Shown piece after piece: positions 8,848 to 20,852 of a stretch of 64,000 bases of DNA. The notes under the pieces are model-generated. The model saw nothing but the letters and a program-made list of their open reading frames with translations. It had not been told where the DNA came from and did no database searches. Within the stretch, counting starts at the first letter, position 1. Every line of letters starts with the position of its first letter. Position numbers and translations under genes: made by a program. The DNA is from Symmachiella dynata (GTDB lineage: Bacteria > Planctomycetota > Planctomycetia > Planctomycetales > Planctomycetaceae), in the NCBI RefSeq assembly GCF_007747995.1, contig NZ_CP036276.1:3153001-3217000 (forward strand). The letters run 5' to 3'.

Positions 8848-10614
8848 CTATTTTACCTTGAAGTTCAACGTCGACTCTGCGAATTTTTGGCCCAGTTTAT
8901 CCGTTACGGTCAGCTTGAGCACGTAACGACCTTGCGCCAAATCGCGAGGAATTGAAAAGAGCGAGGCGATGAAAAAGTCGCGGCGGGGGTACTTGCACAG
9001 ATCCTCCGTCGGCTGCATTTCGATTGCGTTTTGGACGGCGCGGCCACTCATGGGACCATTGCCGGGAATCAAAAACTCAATCGTCGGAGCCAATGTCGTC
9101 AAGTACAAGTTCTCGTCCGTTAAGCGCGTGGAGAAGTTACGGATCTCGGCATACAACACCACTTGCTGTCCCGGACTGAATTCCTCCGGCTCGATCCTCT
9201 TATAGTTTCCAAAGTTTGTCACGCTGCTACACAACGCGATGTCACCAATTTCCAAGTTGGCCAAACTGCTGAGTTTGTTGGTGGCGCGCGTGAAGGATTT
9301 GACCGCTTCGCTATACCGCTCCGGCCCGACAAGTTGTGGGTTGCGATCGAAATAGTTTGACATGCCGTACAACGTGTATTGCCAGAACTCCTGCTGCGCC
9401 GGATCGATGCCGGGAATCGGTTCCCAAGCCCGGGCTTGTTGTGCGGGTTGATCCGACATTAAGTACAGCATTCGCAGGTAGACGTTGTTCTCAATAAAAT
9501 CACGGCTCGCCGGCGAATCATTGTTCATGCCGGGACGCAACTGCGCGACTTCCCGTTCCGCCGTGCCAATCGATTGCCCTAAGTGTGTCCGCCATGTCAT
9601 CACGGCACGCGACTGGTCCTCGGGGGATTGCAGCGCCAGCGGTGCGGTGTTGGCCATGGTGACATTGGTTTGTTGAATCTGTCCCGGTTGTGCGGCATAT
9701 TCGCCGTTGGGCGAATTGCGGGCGTTATCAAACTCACCCGGTTTCAGCGAACCGACCGGCGTTTGTCCCGGTTGCGGTTGTCCCGGTTGGTAATAAGTCG
9801 GCAAATTGTCGGCCGGATCTGTTGAACGCTGCGGAGTCACATTTCCTGCTTGTGTGATGCCGCCGTATTGGCCGGGCGGTTGATAATCGCCGATCCGCAT
9901 CGCTGATTGACCAGGGGCCGAGGTTTGGCCGCCATTCCAATCGGCCTGATGATTCACAGCTTGGTTGCCTTGGCCCTGCTGGGCATGACCGGCTTGCACA
10001 ATGCCTTGTGGGGCGCCGGGAAATTGCCCCGGAGGTTGTGCTGCCCCATACGGCGAATGGCCCGCAGTGACGGCCGGTTGTTGCGGCGCGAAACGGCCCT
10101 GTGGAGGGACGTTCGCGCTATATTGTTGATTCGCGTCAATGGAACGCAATCGATCGGTCGGAGGTTGTGCATCGTTACGGCCGTATGCCGTTTCTTGTTC
10201 GAGTTGTTGGCCTAAGTGAAATGCGTTGAGAATTTGCGGGATCAAATGCGGAGGAACACCCTGCAAATCGCGGCGCATGCGAGCTTTTTGCTCTGGCGTG
10301 GCCGAGGCCAGTTTTCGCTCGATGAGTGCCTCTGTCTCTGCATCAAATCCCGATGTTGGACCGGCGGCCAGCGATTCGGTAGAGGGTTTCGTGGTGGTCA
10401 CATTGGGATCGCGCTGTTCTGTCTTGGCGGTCGTCGCGCCCTGACGCGATTTTCGAAACGCCGACATGAACCGGCTATCAGAGGAGGAAGATTCGGCGAC
10501 CTGCTCTTCAGCGCCGAAGGGGTTCGCCGTTAAGGGAGAGCCGGCGGACCGACAGCCTTCTGTTGTGGCGAACAGTGAAAGTAGCAGCAATGAATAGGCA
10601 AAACGGTGCCGCAT
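8848..10614 (-). CDS. secreted lipoprotein, Gln/Pro/Gly-rich middle region, unknown function
   Basis: 588 aa. Starts MRHRFAYSLLLLSLFATTEGCRSAG: a lipoprotein signal peptide with a Cys at residue 21. Residues about 150-370 are low-complexity, rich in Q, G, P and A (many PGQ/QPGQ repeats). The C-terminal ~230 residues look folded: a helical segment (AVMTWRTHLGQSIGTAEREVAQLRP) and a beta-rich end (QVVLYAEIRNFSTRL; RYVLKLTVTDKLGQKFAES) resembling planctomycete envelope proteins of unknown role. The ATG at 10614 was chosen for the signal peptide; the frame is open to 10761. Likely envelope-anchored, exposed to periplasm. Confidence 0.82.
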   Translation of the reverse strand: MRHRFAYSLLLLSLFATTEGCRSAGSPLTANPFGAEEQVAESSSSDSRFMSAFRKSRQGATTAKTEQRDPNVTTTKPSTESLAAGPTSGFDAETEALIERKLASATPEQKARMRRDLQGVPPHLIPQILNAFHLGQQLEQETAYGRNDAQPPTDRLRSIDANQQYSANVPPQGRFAPQQPAVTAGHSPYGAAQPPGQFPGAPQGIVQAGHAQQGQGNQAVNHQADWNGGQTSAPGQSAMRIGDYQPPGQYGGITQAGNVTPQRSTDPADNLPTYYQPGQPQPGQTPVGSLKPGEFDNARNSPNGEYAAQPGQIQQTNVTMANTAPLALQSPEDQSRAVMTWRTHLGQSIGTAEREVAQLRPGMNNDSPASRDFIENNVYLRMLYLMSDQPAQQARAWEPIPGIDPAQQEFWQYTLYGMSNYFDRNPQLVGPERYSEAVKSFTRATNKLSSLANLEIGDIALCSSVTNFGNYKRIEPEEFSPGQQVVLYAEIRNFSTRLTDENLYLTTLAPTIEFLIPGNGPMSGRAVQNAIEMQPTEDLCKYPRRDFFIASLFSIPRDLAQGRYVLKLTVTDKLGQKFAESTLNFKVK

Positions 10615-10848
10615 CGCTTGGCATCCTTGCAAGACAGGGGACCACCGATGGCAAATTGCCACTCGGGACTCACGCCCAAACGCAGCCGTCCCTAGCTGGT
10701 CGGGGGAGTGAGAGGGGGCGAAGAGTATCGATAATGCAAAGTCAATGCAAGATCGGGTCACCGCTGGTCGTCTTTAAAGACAAGCGCGTTGTTCGCTTGC
10801 GCTAAATCGAGCTCTCTTAAAAGCATTTTTGGCTGCGTATCTCAAATG

Positions 10849-13755
<2,907 letters not shown>

Positions 13756-13879
13756 GAGCCTACCTGTTGTCAGTTGGGCCGAATTTCAGAGAAACGGCGG
13801 TTCCCCAATCATTGTATCCACACAATGCCGTCAGCCACCAGTTGATTTTCTCCGCGCAGCTTTTAACTGCCTCGCGGTT

Positions 13880-14641
13880 TCAATCGCTGGCAGGTCCGCC
13901 GTTCACGTTGTAACACTGCCCGGTCGTCAGACTCGATTCACTACTCGCCAGATAGTGCACCAAGCCGGCCACTTCCTCTGTTGTGCCCACGCGGCCGACG
14001 GGAACGGTGGCGACCAACGAATCCGCCACCGGTTTGGGTAACGATTCCCACATCGGTGTGTCGAGCAGCGCCGGGCTGATGCAATTCGCCGTGATGTCGC
14101 CCTTTCCGCCCACCGACTTAGCAATCGATTTGGTCAACGCGATCACCGCGGCTTTGGACGTGCTATAGGGGATCAAATCAGCGTTGCCTTCTTTTCCCGC
14201 GACCGAGGCGATGTTGATGATACGCCCGTATTTTCGCTCCAACATTCCCGGCAGCACAGCGTGACAAACCAGAAAGGTGCCGATCAGGTTGACTTCCATT
14301 ACCTGACGCATGTTCTCAGCATCCAAATCCCAACAGGGACCGATATGGCCGAGGATACCGGCATTGTTCACCACTATTTGCGGCGGGCCGAATTGTTCTT
14401 CCAAGTAGCGCAGTCCGCGTTCGACGTCCTCTTCACTGGTGACGCTACCTTGGAGTGCGACACCAGAACATTCCAGGGCAACATTGGCCGCTTTTTCGCC
14501 GTCGAGGTCAAACACACCGACCTTTGCGCCGCAGGCCGCTAAACGATACGCAATCGCTTCGCCCAAACCCTGCCCTGCCCCGGTGACAAACGCGACTTTG
14601 CCATCGAGCTTAAAAAATGGTCCCCGTGGTTGCTCTGCCAT
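13880..14641 (-). CDS. SDR-family NAD(P)-dependent oxidoreductase (FabG-like)
   Basis: 253 aa, classical short-chain dehydrogenase. Cofactor motif TGAGQGLG (residues 20-27), NNAG at 92-95, catalytic Ser at 146 (IINIASVAG) and YSTSK (Tyr159, Lys163). The Asp after beta-strand 2 (VFDLDG) suggests NAD(H) preference. Probable 3-oxoacyl-ACP reductase-like or polyol/hydroxyacid dehydrogenase; substrate not determinable. It lies 124 nt upstream of the hybrid kinase on the same strand with no evident functional link. Confidence 0.92.
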   Translation of the reverse strand: MAEQPRGPFFKLDGKVAFVTGAGQGLGEAIAYRLAACGAKVGVFDLDGEKAANVALECSGVALQGSVTSEEDVERGLRYLEEQFGPPQIVVNNAGILGHIGPCWDLDAENMRQVMEVNLIGTFLVCHAVLPGMLERKYGRIINIASVAGKEGNADLIPYSTSKAAVIALTKSIAKSVGGKGDITANCISPALLDTPMWESLPKPVADSLVATVPVGRVGTTEEVAGLVHYLASSESSLTTGQCYNVNGGPASD

Positions 14642-14721
14642 GTCTTGATTTTCTCCAAAAACTCATCATCACATTCAGTGAGCATTAAACGAACGACGAT
14701 TGGGATACCGCCGCAATTCCG

Positions 14722-14814
14722 CTAGAACCAGTTTCAAAACCCGGTTGTGCTTGTTCTCGAAACGTACAGAACAGTATCAGTGAAACGCGTCAGAGGGTTT
14801 TGAAACTACTTGTA
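14722..14814 (+). repeat. interspersed 92-bp palindromic-ended repeat, copy A
   Basis: Begins CTAGAACCAGTTTCAAAACC, continues CGGTTGTGCTTGTTCTCGAA, then a variable middle, and ends GTCAGAGGGTTTTGAAACTA plus CTTGTA. The arms GTTTCAAAACCC and GGGTTTTGAAAC form a 12-bp perfect inverted repeat enclosing about 55 nt. Same orientation as the downstream gene at 15109. Confidence 0.85.
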
Positions 14815-14966
14815 GGAAGTGTAGGAAGTTCGAACCGAAACGGACATGATCGGCCACTGGGTCACTTCGAGAATAGATTTATACACGGTCCCGCAATTTC
14901 TGGCCAATTTGCTCAGAGCAAAAGTCGTTCTTGACCCTGCCCCTGAGGGGACCGTAGGATGGATAT

Positions 14967-15058
14967 TAGAACCAGTTTCAAAACCCGGTTGTGCTTGTTC
15001 TCGAAACCTTCAGATCAGTGTCAGTGAGACGCATCAGAGGGTTTTGAATCGACTTGTA
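14967..15058 (+). repeat. interspersed 92-bp palindromic-ended repeat, copy B
   Basis: Begins TTAGAACCAGTTTCAAAACC and is identical to copy A for about 35 nt (through TGCTTGTTCTCGAAAC). It keeps CAGTGTCAGTGAGACGC and ends AGAGGGTTTTGAATCGACTT; the right arm has AATC instead of AAAC. Direct repeat of copy A, 153 nt downstream of it, and about 50 nt before the next gene. Confidence 0.85.
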
Positions 15059-15108
15059 GTGAATTTGAATGAAAACTCGCAGGAATCGGACCGGCGTTAG
15101 GCTATCGC

Positions 15109-15492
15109 ATGTTACGTTGCATTGAACAATCTGGATCAAAACGGCTTGCCGGAGCGCTGCTCGCAGTCTCTGCAATTTTGGCCGGTGCACAGACAATAGC
15201 TCGTGCTGATGAGCCGATTCTCTATGGACCGAACCAGCCGCAGATTGAGTATCTAGAACCTGCCGGCGAGGTTTACCACGAAGAGTACCACGGTGTTTAT
15301 ACGGCCCCCATCCCCGAGGGACAACGGTTGTACGGGTTGCGGAATTTTAAGCCGCCGGGCAAAAACATCTATGAACCGCCCCCCATCTACCAGCCACCGG
15401 GCCTGTTCCCCGGCCCCTTTTGGCCGTACTACGGTCTGTATGGCTCTGGTTTTTATGGTCCGTATGGCGGCTATTTTTACGGCGGATTTTGA
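15109..15492 (+). CDS. small secreted Tyr/Pro/Gly-rich protein
   Basis: 127 aa, unknown function. N-terminal signal peptide (KRLAGALLAVSAILAGAQTIARA, cleavage near ADE). The mature part is rich in Pro, Tyr and Gly, with PPPIYQPPGLFPGPFWPYYG and a glycine/tyrosine C-terminus. Composition suggests an unstructured or cell-surface/structural protein. ATG at 15109 is the only start that gives the full signal peptide. The upstream leader carries two repeat copies. Confidence 0.75.
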   Translation: MLRCIEQSGSKRLAGALLAVSAILAGAQTIARADEPILYGPNQPQIEYLEPAGEVYHEEYHGVYTAPIPEGQRLYGLRNFKPPGKNIYEPPPIYQPPGLFPGPFWPYYGLYGSGFYGPYGGYFYGGF

Positions 15493-15551
15493 AGCTGGGT
15501 TTTCTTCCGCTCAGTGAACTGCTGAGCCTGACTTTGCTAAAAACGATCCCA

Positions 15552-16712
15552 CTAAAAACGATCCCAGCGGAACGACGTGAGGTCGAGCGACGGTTTTCCA
15601 GCAACGGTCCATTCGGTCATCAATTCGCCGGTGATTGGCGCCAGTAGCAGGCCGTTTTTGAAATGTCCCGCGGCGACCAAGAAATTGTCGACACCGGGCA
15701 GCCGGTCGAGAATTGGTAACCGGTCGGGGGTTGTCGGTCGCGCACCGGTCCAAGCATGCGGGAAGGGAACGTCCTTCAATGCCGGCAGCAAGTCACCCGC
15801 CATTTTGGCAAAATCCGCTGTGACTTGTGCATCGGGCGTCGTCGCATCGCCTTCGACCATACTGCCTCCCGTGACGACTTCGCCCGTCAATAATTGAAAC
15901 ACGATCGCCTTACCGAGTACTGTGTTTTTCAACAGCGGCGGTTGGGGTGCGGTTGCGATCATTTGCCCGCTGATTGGTGTCAGCGGCGGGGGCGTCGGTG
16001 TCTGGGCAGCGAACCAATCGGCCATCCAACCGGTGGCGGCAATCACGTGGCCGGGTTGAATTGTGCCTGCGGTGGTTTGCACCGATTGCACGCGGCCGTT
16101 TTTGACGTCCATCGAAATCGCCCGCGTCTCGCTCGAGAATTGTGCCGTCGATGCCCGCGCGAACGACAACACCGCTTTGACCGGATGAACGTGGGCTTCT
16201 GAAGGGTAATGCACGCCCCCAGTGATATCAGACCGCAGATGCGGCTCCAGCAATTTGACCTGTTCGCCATCAATGGCATGCGCCGAAAGTCCCTCGCTCA
16301 ACAGGTGCATTGCTAGGTCTTCTGGCGAGGTCTCCCAATGCATCGGATCGACCGTCACGAAGCCATTGACCCGCCAATCGAAGTCGAAGCCATCACGGGC
16401 GGGGAGTTTGCCCCAGAGGTCACGACTACGGCGCGCGAGGTTTCGAAATGCCTCCGGGTACTCGATTCCTTGTTGATCTGGCCAAATCCCGCCGGCATTC
16501 GCTCCACTTGCCAATCCACCCAGCGTTCCCGCTTCAACGACCTGGACCTGCACCCCTTGTTGCGAGAGCGAATAAGCAGTCGCCGCCCCCACAATCCCGC
16601 CGCCAACGATCAATACGTCAGGCGTGGTCAGCACCTCGCGCCCCGCGTACGCCCGCAATTCCGCCCGCTCTGTATCGTTGAGCGTCGCAAACCAAATCGA
16701 ATCCTGTGACAT
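15552..16712 (-). CDS. FAD-dependent amine/amino-acid oxidoreductase (DadA/ThiO/sarcosine-oxidase family)
   Basis: 386 aa. N-terminal dinucleotide fold with GGGIVGAATAYSLSQQG and the ribose-binding Glu in VVEAG (about residues 37-62). A DAO-type substrate domain follows (RVNGFVTVDP, LLEPHLRSDITGGVHYPSEAHVHP) and the C-terminal FAD closing motif LLLAPITGELM. Such enzymes oxidise D-amino acids, glycine or N-methyl amino acids to imines. Start chosen as ATG at 16712 because AGGAG is 5 nt upstream; a TTG at 16715 is in frame but too close. It is 122 nt downstream of an M81 peptidase on the same strand, which suggests a shared peptide/amino-acid degradation role (inference). Confidence 0.88.
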   Translation of the reverse strand: MSQDSIWFATLNDTERAELRAYAGREVLTTPDVLIVGGGIVGAATAYSLSQQGVQVQVVEAGTLGGLASGANAGGIWPDQQGIEYPEAFRNLARRSRDLWGKLPARDGFDFDWRVNGFVTVDPMHWETSPEDLAMHLLSEGLSAHAIDGEQVKLLEPHLRSDITGGVHYPSEAHVHPVKAVLSFARASTAQFSSETRAISMDVKNGRVQSVQTTAGTIQPGHVIAATGWMADWFAAQTPTPPPLTPISGQMIATAPQPPLLKNTVLGKAIVFQLLTGEVVTGGSMVEGDATTPDAQVTADFAKMAGDLLPALKDVPFPHAWTGARPTTPDRLPILDRLPGVDNFLVAAGHFKNGLLLAPITGELMTEWTVAGKPSLDLTSFRWDRF

Positions 16713-16834
16713 CAATGCTCCTGGTGGGGATTTTCGCGTACCCTTTTTAGCGCAATCTACGCCGATTTGGTCAAAATGGCTCGTCGTCGTACAGAGTCAT
16801 CTGCGTCGCGCCGCACACTTTCGAAAATAACGCC

Positions 16835-18331
16835 CTAGCCACCGAAATCAACCGTGACGTTGTCCAATGGATAAATCGGACGTCGTAGATTTTGATAGTC
16901 GTAGTTCGCATAGTCAGGGCGGTGGATGCCGGGGGTGTCGGCGTCGAGGATGTGTGTGGCGCATTCGCCAAAGTCCGCCCGAAAGTGAACGGCGCTTTTG
17001 ACGACGATCAATCGCCGATGCTCGGGGGTGACGCCGATCACGCGGAGCATCTCGCGATCCAGCAATTGTTTGCGATTCGAACTGACGACCACTTCCACCC
17101 CGCCGACCAACAATAGCGCCATCGGCCCGAACTCGCCCACGACCCCCTGATTCATCGGGCCGTGATGCACGAAATGACCATCGCACAAGGCACGCACATA
17201 GGCAGGTAATTCAATCGGTGTACCGTGCCGGTCGTCCGTTTTGCCGCCGACACGGGCCTCAATCGTCGCTCCGACCCCGGCTTGATGCGCCAGTGCAGCG
17301 GTCTCAGGGTCGTGCAATATTCCGACGACGGCGTTCTGAAACTTTGCTTCGATCAGCGCTCGCAACACGACTGTCCCATCGCACGGCGCACCGCCTCCGG
17401 GGTTGTCTGAGCCGTCGGCGTAAACGATCGGACCATCGTGTGTCGCGGCAAATTCGATCATTTCGTCAATCGGCGTGAGTTGCGGCTGCAATTCGTCGCG
17501 CAAATCCCACAGCCATCCGGCCAATTCCTCCACCTTTTTTTCTGCCAAAGCGGCGTCGTTATTGGTCGTCACCAAACAGGAGACCCCCGCAGCGGAGATG
17601 TCGGCGAAAGGGAATCCCATTGCAACGGTTGCGGTTAAGACGCCCGGTTCGTCTTCCATGCGAAACACATTTTGCATCAGACTTTGCATCGGCTCGCGCA
17701 GGGTGCATTGCATGGGGGGCATCGTCAGGAGCGGCAATTGCCGATATGCTTGTACGGGCTGAACTTCGCCGCGAATCATGCGGACCAACAATTCGCCCGC
17801 CTCGCGGCCCCGTGCCCGCATATCGACGTGGGGATAGGTATCAAAACCAATAATCACATCGCAAGCGTCCGCCATCCGCTGGGTGATATTCGCGTGCAAA
17901 TCGAGCGTGGCGATGATCGGGATGTCCGGCCCGACCCGTTCACGGACCGCTTCCATAAAAGGCGCTTCGCCATCGTCGCAAGCGGCGGTCACCATAGCGC
18001 CATGCAGGTCGAGCAACACACCATCGACCGCCGGTGTCTCTGATAAGCGATCGAGAAACAGATTCAATATCGTGTCAAACGCGGTTGATTCCACCACACC
18101 CGAGGGCTGCGCTTTGGCGCAGATCAGTGGAATCAAATCGAACTCAAGCACATCCGCAGCATCGATGTATCCGCCGTGAATCGTCCCGGTATTGCGGTAC
18201 CGGTCAAAGACCGCTTGCCCCCCGGAGAAGTCCGGTCCGCACCCGCTGTCACGTTCAAAGTCCGCCAATGTGGTGGGTTGATGCGAAAACGTATTCGTCT
18301 CGTGCTGTATGCCGCCACTGACTATTCGCAT
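16835..18331 (-). CDS. M81-family metallopeptidase (MlrC-like), paralog 1
   Basis: 498 aa, two-domain MlrC protein. It begins MRIVSGGIQHETNTFS, has the probable metal site TLDLHANITQ (about residues 135-145) and FDTYPHVDMRARGREAGE. The C-terminal domain has YADGSDNPGGGAPCDGT and VVVKSAVHFRADF. In the family, MlrC cleaves linearised microcystin peptides, but most homologues have unknown substrates. The ATG at 18331 has AAGGAGG 4 nt upstream, which decides it over the 33-nt longer frame. Next gene downstream is the DAO-type oxidase. Confidence 0.92.
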   Translation of the reverse strand: MRIVSGGIQHETNTFSHQPTTLADFERDSGCGPDFSGGQAVFDRYRNTGTIHGGYIDAADVLEFDLIPLICAKAQPSGVVESTAFDTILNLFLDRLSETPAVDGVLLDLHGAMVTAACDDGEAPFMEAVRERVGPDIPIIATLDLHANITQRMADACDVIIGFDTYPHVDMRARGREAGELLVRMIRGEVQPVQAYRQLPLLTMPPMQCTLREPMQSLMQNVFRMEDEPGVLTATVAMGFPFADISAAGVSCLVTTNNDAALAEKKVEELAGWLWDLRDELQPQLTPIDEMIEFAATHDGPIVYADGSDNPGGGAPCDGTVVLRALIEAKFQNAVVGILHDPETAALAHQAGVGATIEARVGGKTDDRHGTPIELPAYVRALCDGHFVHHGPMNQGVVGEFGPMALLLVGGVEVVVSSNRKQLLDREMLRVIGVTPEHRRLIVVKSAVHFRADFGECATHILDADTPGIHRPDYANYDYQNLRRPIYPLDNVTVDFGG

Positions 18332-18468
18332 CGGTCCTCCTTGCCGAACTTCGAGATGTAACAATCAACGTGCTACTCACAGTTTGAATGCAGTAGCGCG
18401 CTGGCGTGTCGTCTTCGCCCTCACAATTTGCAAAACGGAAGTTTGCCTATTCGTGGTTTGATAGACCA

Positions 18469-18933
18469 CTAGCGACGGATTCGTAGTTTGGCTTTCAAAC
18501 GACCGCGATTGTAGCTGTATCGGTATCGCACGTGAGCACCGTAAGCTGTCCGTCCTTTGATCTTATAATCCATACGGTAATGGCGGGTGCTGTACCGATA
18601 ACTCGGTTTCAGGCTGTAATCAAACCGATACCCGTAATCGTAAACACCGACCGGAATCGTCTCGGTATAGACCGGTGCTGGCTCGACATAAACCGGAGCC
18701 GGCTGGACGTAGACCGGAGCAGTCGGTACGGCGTAAACGACCGGAGCGGGGTCGTAGATGTAATATGGAGGCGGGGAGCCGACCATGCCGTATTGATAGG
18801 TGTACGGGGCCGGGGCGATAAACGACGGCCCCACGCGCCAGTACATGTCTTGAGCATTGGCCGTGCTGGTGAACAGGCTCACGGTCATGACCACAAATGC
18901 CGTTGCCGAGACTCGAAGTGCTGCCGATTTCAT
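18469..18933 (-). CDS. small secreted Tyr/Pro-rich protein with APVY repeats
   Basis: 154 aa, unknown function. Signal peptide MKSAALRVSATAFVVMTVSLFTS, cleavage near ANAQD. The middle has three to four APVYVQ/EP repeats (PTAPVYVQPAPVYVEPAPVYTE). The C-terminus is basic and Tyr-rich (RYRYSYNRGRLKAKLRIRR). Resembles small planctomycete envelope proteins seen near other Tyr/Pro-rich secreted proteins; similar in style but not in sequence to the one at 15109. Confidence 0.75.
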   Translation of the reverse strand: MKSAALRVSATAFVVMTVSLFTSTANAQDMYWRVGPSFIAPAPYTYQYGMVGSPPPYYIYDPAPVVYAVPTAPVYVQPAPVYVEPAPVYTETIPVGVYDYGYRFDYSLKPSYRYSTRHYRMDYKIKGRTAYGAHVRYRYSYNRGRLKAKLRIRR

Positions 18934-19086
18934 TGTCGAAGAACTCCCGAAAACGTTCTGGATGCGCCATCAAGCGTCCTCCATAACGCGTCGGAACTCA
19001 GACTACCATAAAATAGGTCGGTTTGGCAAACCTGGGGGGATCCTGCCGGTTCTTCCGCCGATCACGGCAGTTCTCCGCCGTGACCG

Positions 19087-19881
19087 TTAGTTTCGCTGTG
19101 CATCAAATGCGCGCAACTGGCGGATTCGTCGTGTCTCCGTGAGCGCCGACTTGGCCCGCGAGATCAGATCTGCCGCATCATCGACCTGCAAGACCCGTAC
19201 GGCCAACTGGAACAGAGACTCGGAACGGTCCCAGCGTTGTTGGACTTCGTACATGGCGGCCAGGTTCATCAGATCGCAACCGATTGCGCGGACGTCGTTC
19301 AATTGCCGATGCAATTTCAGGGCGCGGCGCAAGCAATGAATGGCCGAACGGTAATTCCGTTGCAAGCCATGAACGATTGCCAAATTCCCATAATCCGCTG
19401 CTTGTCCTGCCTGCGAATTGGCAGCCGTTTCCAGCGCCAACGAACGCAGCAATAGATTCTCGGCGAGCGATAAATCACCGGCAGCAATGGCATCGACAGC
19501 CAAGTTTCCCAAATCCGCCGCGAGATCGCCTTCGAGTGCATGGTCAATTCCCATGGCTAAAGAGCGACGTTGCAGCACGACCGCCGTATCATACTCGCCC
19601 TGCTGTCGATGCAGACAGGCCAGTTGATTGACGGCCATCGCCCGCAGTTGCGGCATGTCAGCCGATTCTGCAGATCGTAGTACTTGCTGGTATTGCTGAA
19701 TCGCCGTTTGTGTCTCACCGGCATGCGCCAGAAATTCCGCATACTCCAGCCGAACGCAGATTTGATCCGCATCAGCCAGTTGGGCCTCGAATTCCGCACG
19801 GACTTCGTGCATTCCACGTCCTGGCGTAAGCCAACGTTCCGTTGACTGAGCGGCGATATACGGATGGCTCGTTGCGGGCAT
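19087..19881 (-). CDS. TPR-repeat protein
   Basis: 264 aa with five to six tetratricopeptide-like helical pairs: for example AEFLAHAGETQTAIQQYQQVLRSAESA, LACLHRQQGEYDTAVVLQRRSL, ANLAIVHGLQRNYRSAIHCLRRALKL-like segments and NLAAMYEVQQRWDRSESLFQLAVRVL. No signal peptide, so likely cytoplasmic. Probably mediates protein-protein contacts; no partner is indicated by neighbours. Confidence 0.82.
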   Translation of the reverse strand: MPATSHPYIAAQSTERWLTPGRGMHEVRAEFEAQLADADQICVRLEYAEFLAHAGETQTAIQQYQQVLRSAESADMPQLRAMAVNQLACLHRQQGEYDTAVVLQRRSLAMGIDHALEGDLAADLGNLAVDAIAAGDLSLAENLLLRSLALETAANSQAGQAADYGNLAIVHGLQRNYRSAIHCLRRALKLHRQLNDVRAIGCDLMNLAAMYEVQQRWDRSESLFQLAVRVLQVDDAADLISRAKSALTETRRIRQLRAFDAQRN

Positions 19882-20405
19882 AGTGGCTGGACGGGATGTA
19901 GCGAACTAGAGGGAAGTAGATGTTAGGCCGTTTGTTGGCATTTATGGGGTTGGTCTGATTGTATCAATGGTCCGGGAGACTTGTCCCCCGGAAAAACCAT
20001 GAATCCTACAAAATCCGTAAAGGTGGAACAATCGGGGTCCGGTCGTAACGATTAGCTTTTGCAATGGCAGCTGTGTCTCTCACTGCCAGATTGGCAGGTA
20101 ACTATGGGGCCAGCGGGTCATTGCCGCCGGGATGGCAGGGGAGCTGGTTGGTAGGCACTCCGCAAGTCTTATCAGAGTAGGGGTTTGCGTTTTAAGTTGA
20201 TTTGGCACGGCGTTCGCTTTTCGTTGTGTCGCAGAGAGTGTGCGTCGCGCACGAGGTACAATCTCGTGTTTTGACACACGGAGATTGCCCGTTTGGGAGT
20301 CATAACAGTCTGCGCCGTTTGATTTGGATGCGAAGAGATGCCTCCACAGGTCGGCAAATACTGATTTCGAACACTGGAATACACTGATTGAAGGAGAGAG
20401 TTTCG
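19882..20405. other. noncoding region upstream of groES
   Basis: About 520 nt between the divergently transcribed TPR gene and groES. It contains small hairpins: CCGGGAGAC/GTCCCCCGG with one mismatch (near 19971-19990), CTGCCA/TGGCAG (near 20082-20096), GTGCG/CGCAC and CACGAG/CTCGTG (near 20240-20270). A TTGACA lies at 20271-20276 but no good -10 hexamer sits at 16-18 nt. No CIRCE (TTAGCACTC-N9-GAGTGCTAA) was found. Confidence 0.6.
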
Positions 20406-20717
20406 ATGGCAAAGAAGGCCTCGAAGGGTGGAATGAAGATTGTTCCGTTGGGGGACCGCGTGGTGCTCCGTCGCGAAGCTGCCGAGACAACAACAGCCGG
20501 CGGTATCGTTCTGCCCGACTCCGCGGCCAGCAAGCCGCAGCGTGGTGAAGTCATTTCCGTCGGAGATGGACACATGACCGGCGAAGGCAAGCGTCTTCCC
20601 CTGACCGTCAAACCGGGCGACAAGGTGATCTTCAGCTCCTATGGCGGAGACGAAATCAAAGTCGGTGACGAAGAGTTGCTGTTGATGCGTGAATCGGACA
20701 TTTTGGCGGTTTACTAA
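20406..20717 (+). CDS. groS: co-chaperonin GroES
   Basis: 103 aa. Mature core is [29 protein letters not shown], mobile loop GGIVLPD, and the C-terminal strand [18 protein letters not shown], typical of GroES. It has a short Lys/Gly-rich N-terminal extension ([10 protein letters not shown]). ATG at 20406 follows AAGGAGAGAG; an in-frame ATG at 20388 lacks a site. Forms the heptameric lid of the GroEL chamber in the cytoplasm and lies 135 nt upstream of groEL, almost certainly in one operon. Confidence 0.97.
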   Translation: MAKKASKGGMKIVPLGDRVVLRREAAETTTAGGIVLPDSAASKPQRGEVISVGDGHMTGEGKRLPLTVKPGDKVIFSSYGGDEIKVGDEELLLMRESDILAVY

Positions 20718-20852
20718 TCGTCTCAGGCAAGGCTGATTGGCTCGCGCTGGATTTTGCCGACGTCGATGATTATCAGTCTCACCCCTCATTCAATTAACGA
20801 CCCACGATACATACGTTCGTCAGATCGAATAAGAAACAGGAGAATTTGACAG

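Larger units (their letters stand above)
14642..15108. other. noncoding gap carrying two copies of the 92-bp repeat
   Basis: About 470 nt between the divergent SDR gene and the small secreted-protein gene at 15109. Two direct copies of the interspersed repeat (14722-14814 and 14967-15058) take up about 40 percent of it. The spacer includes a small palindrome CCCCTGAGGGG near 14941-14951. Promoters for both flanking genes must lie here; none was assigned. Confidence 0.7.

Noticed and set aside
14978-15196. 72-codon minus-strand frame over repeat B and the start of the 15109 gene
   Set aside because: Overlaps a repeat and the antisense of a signal peptide gene; no support.
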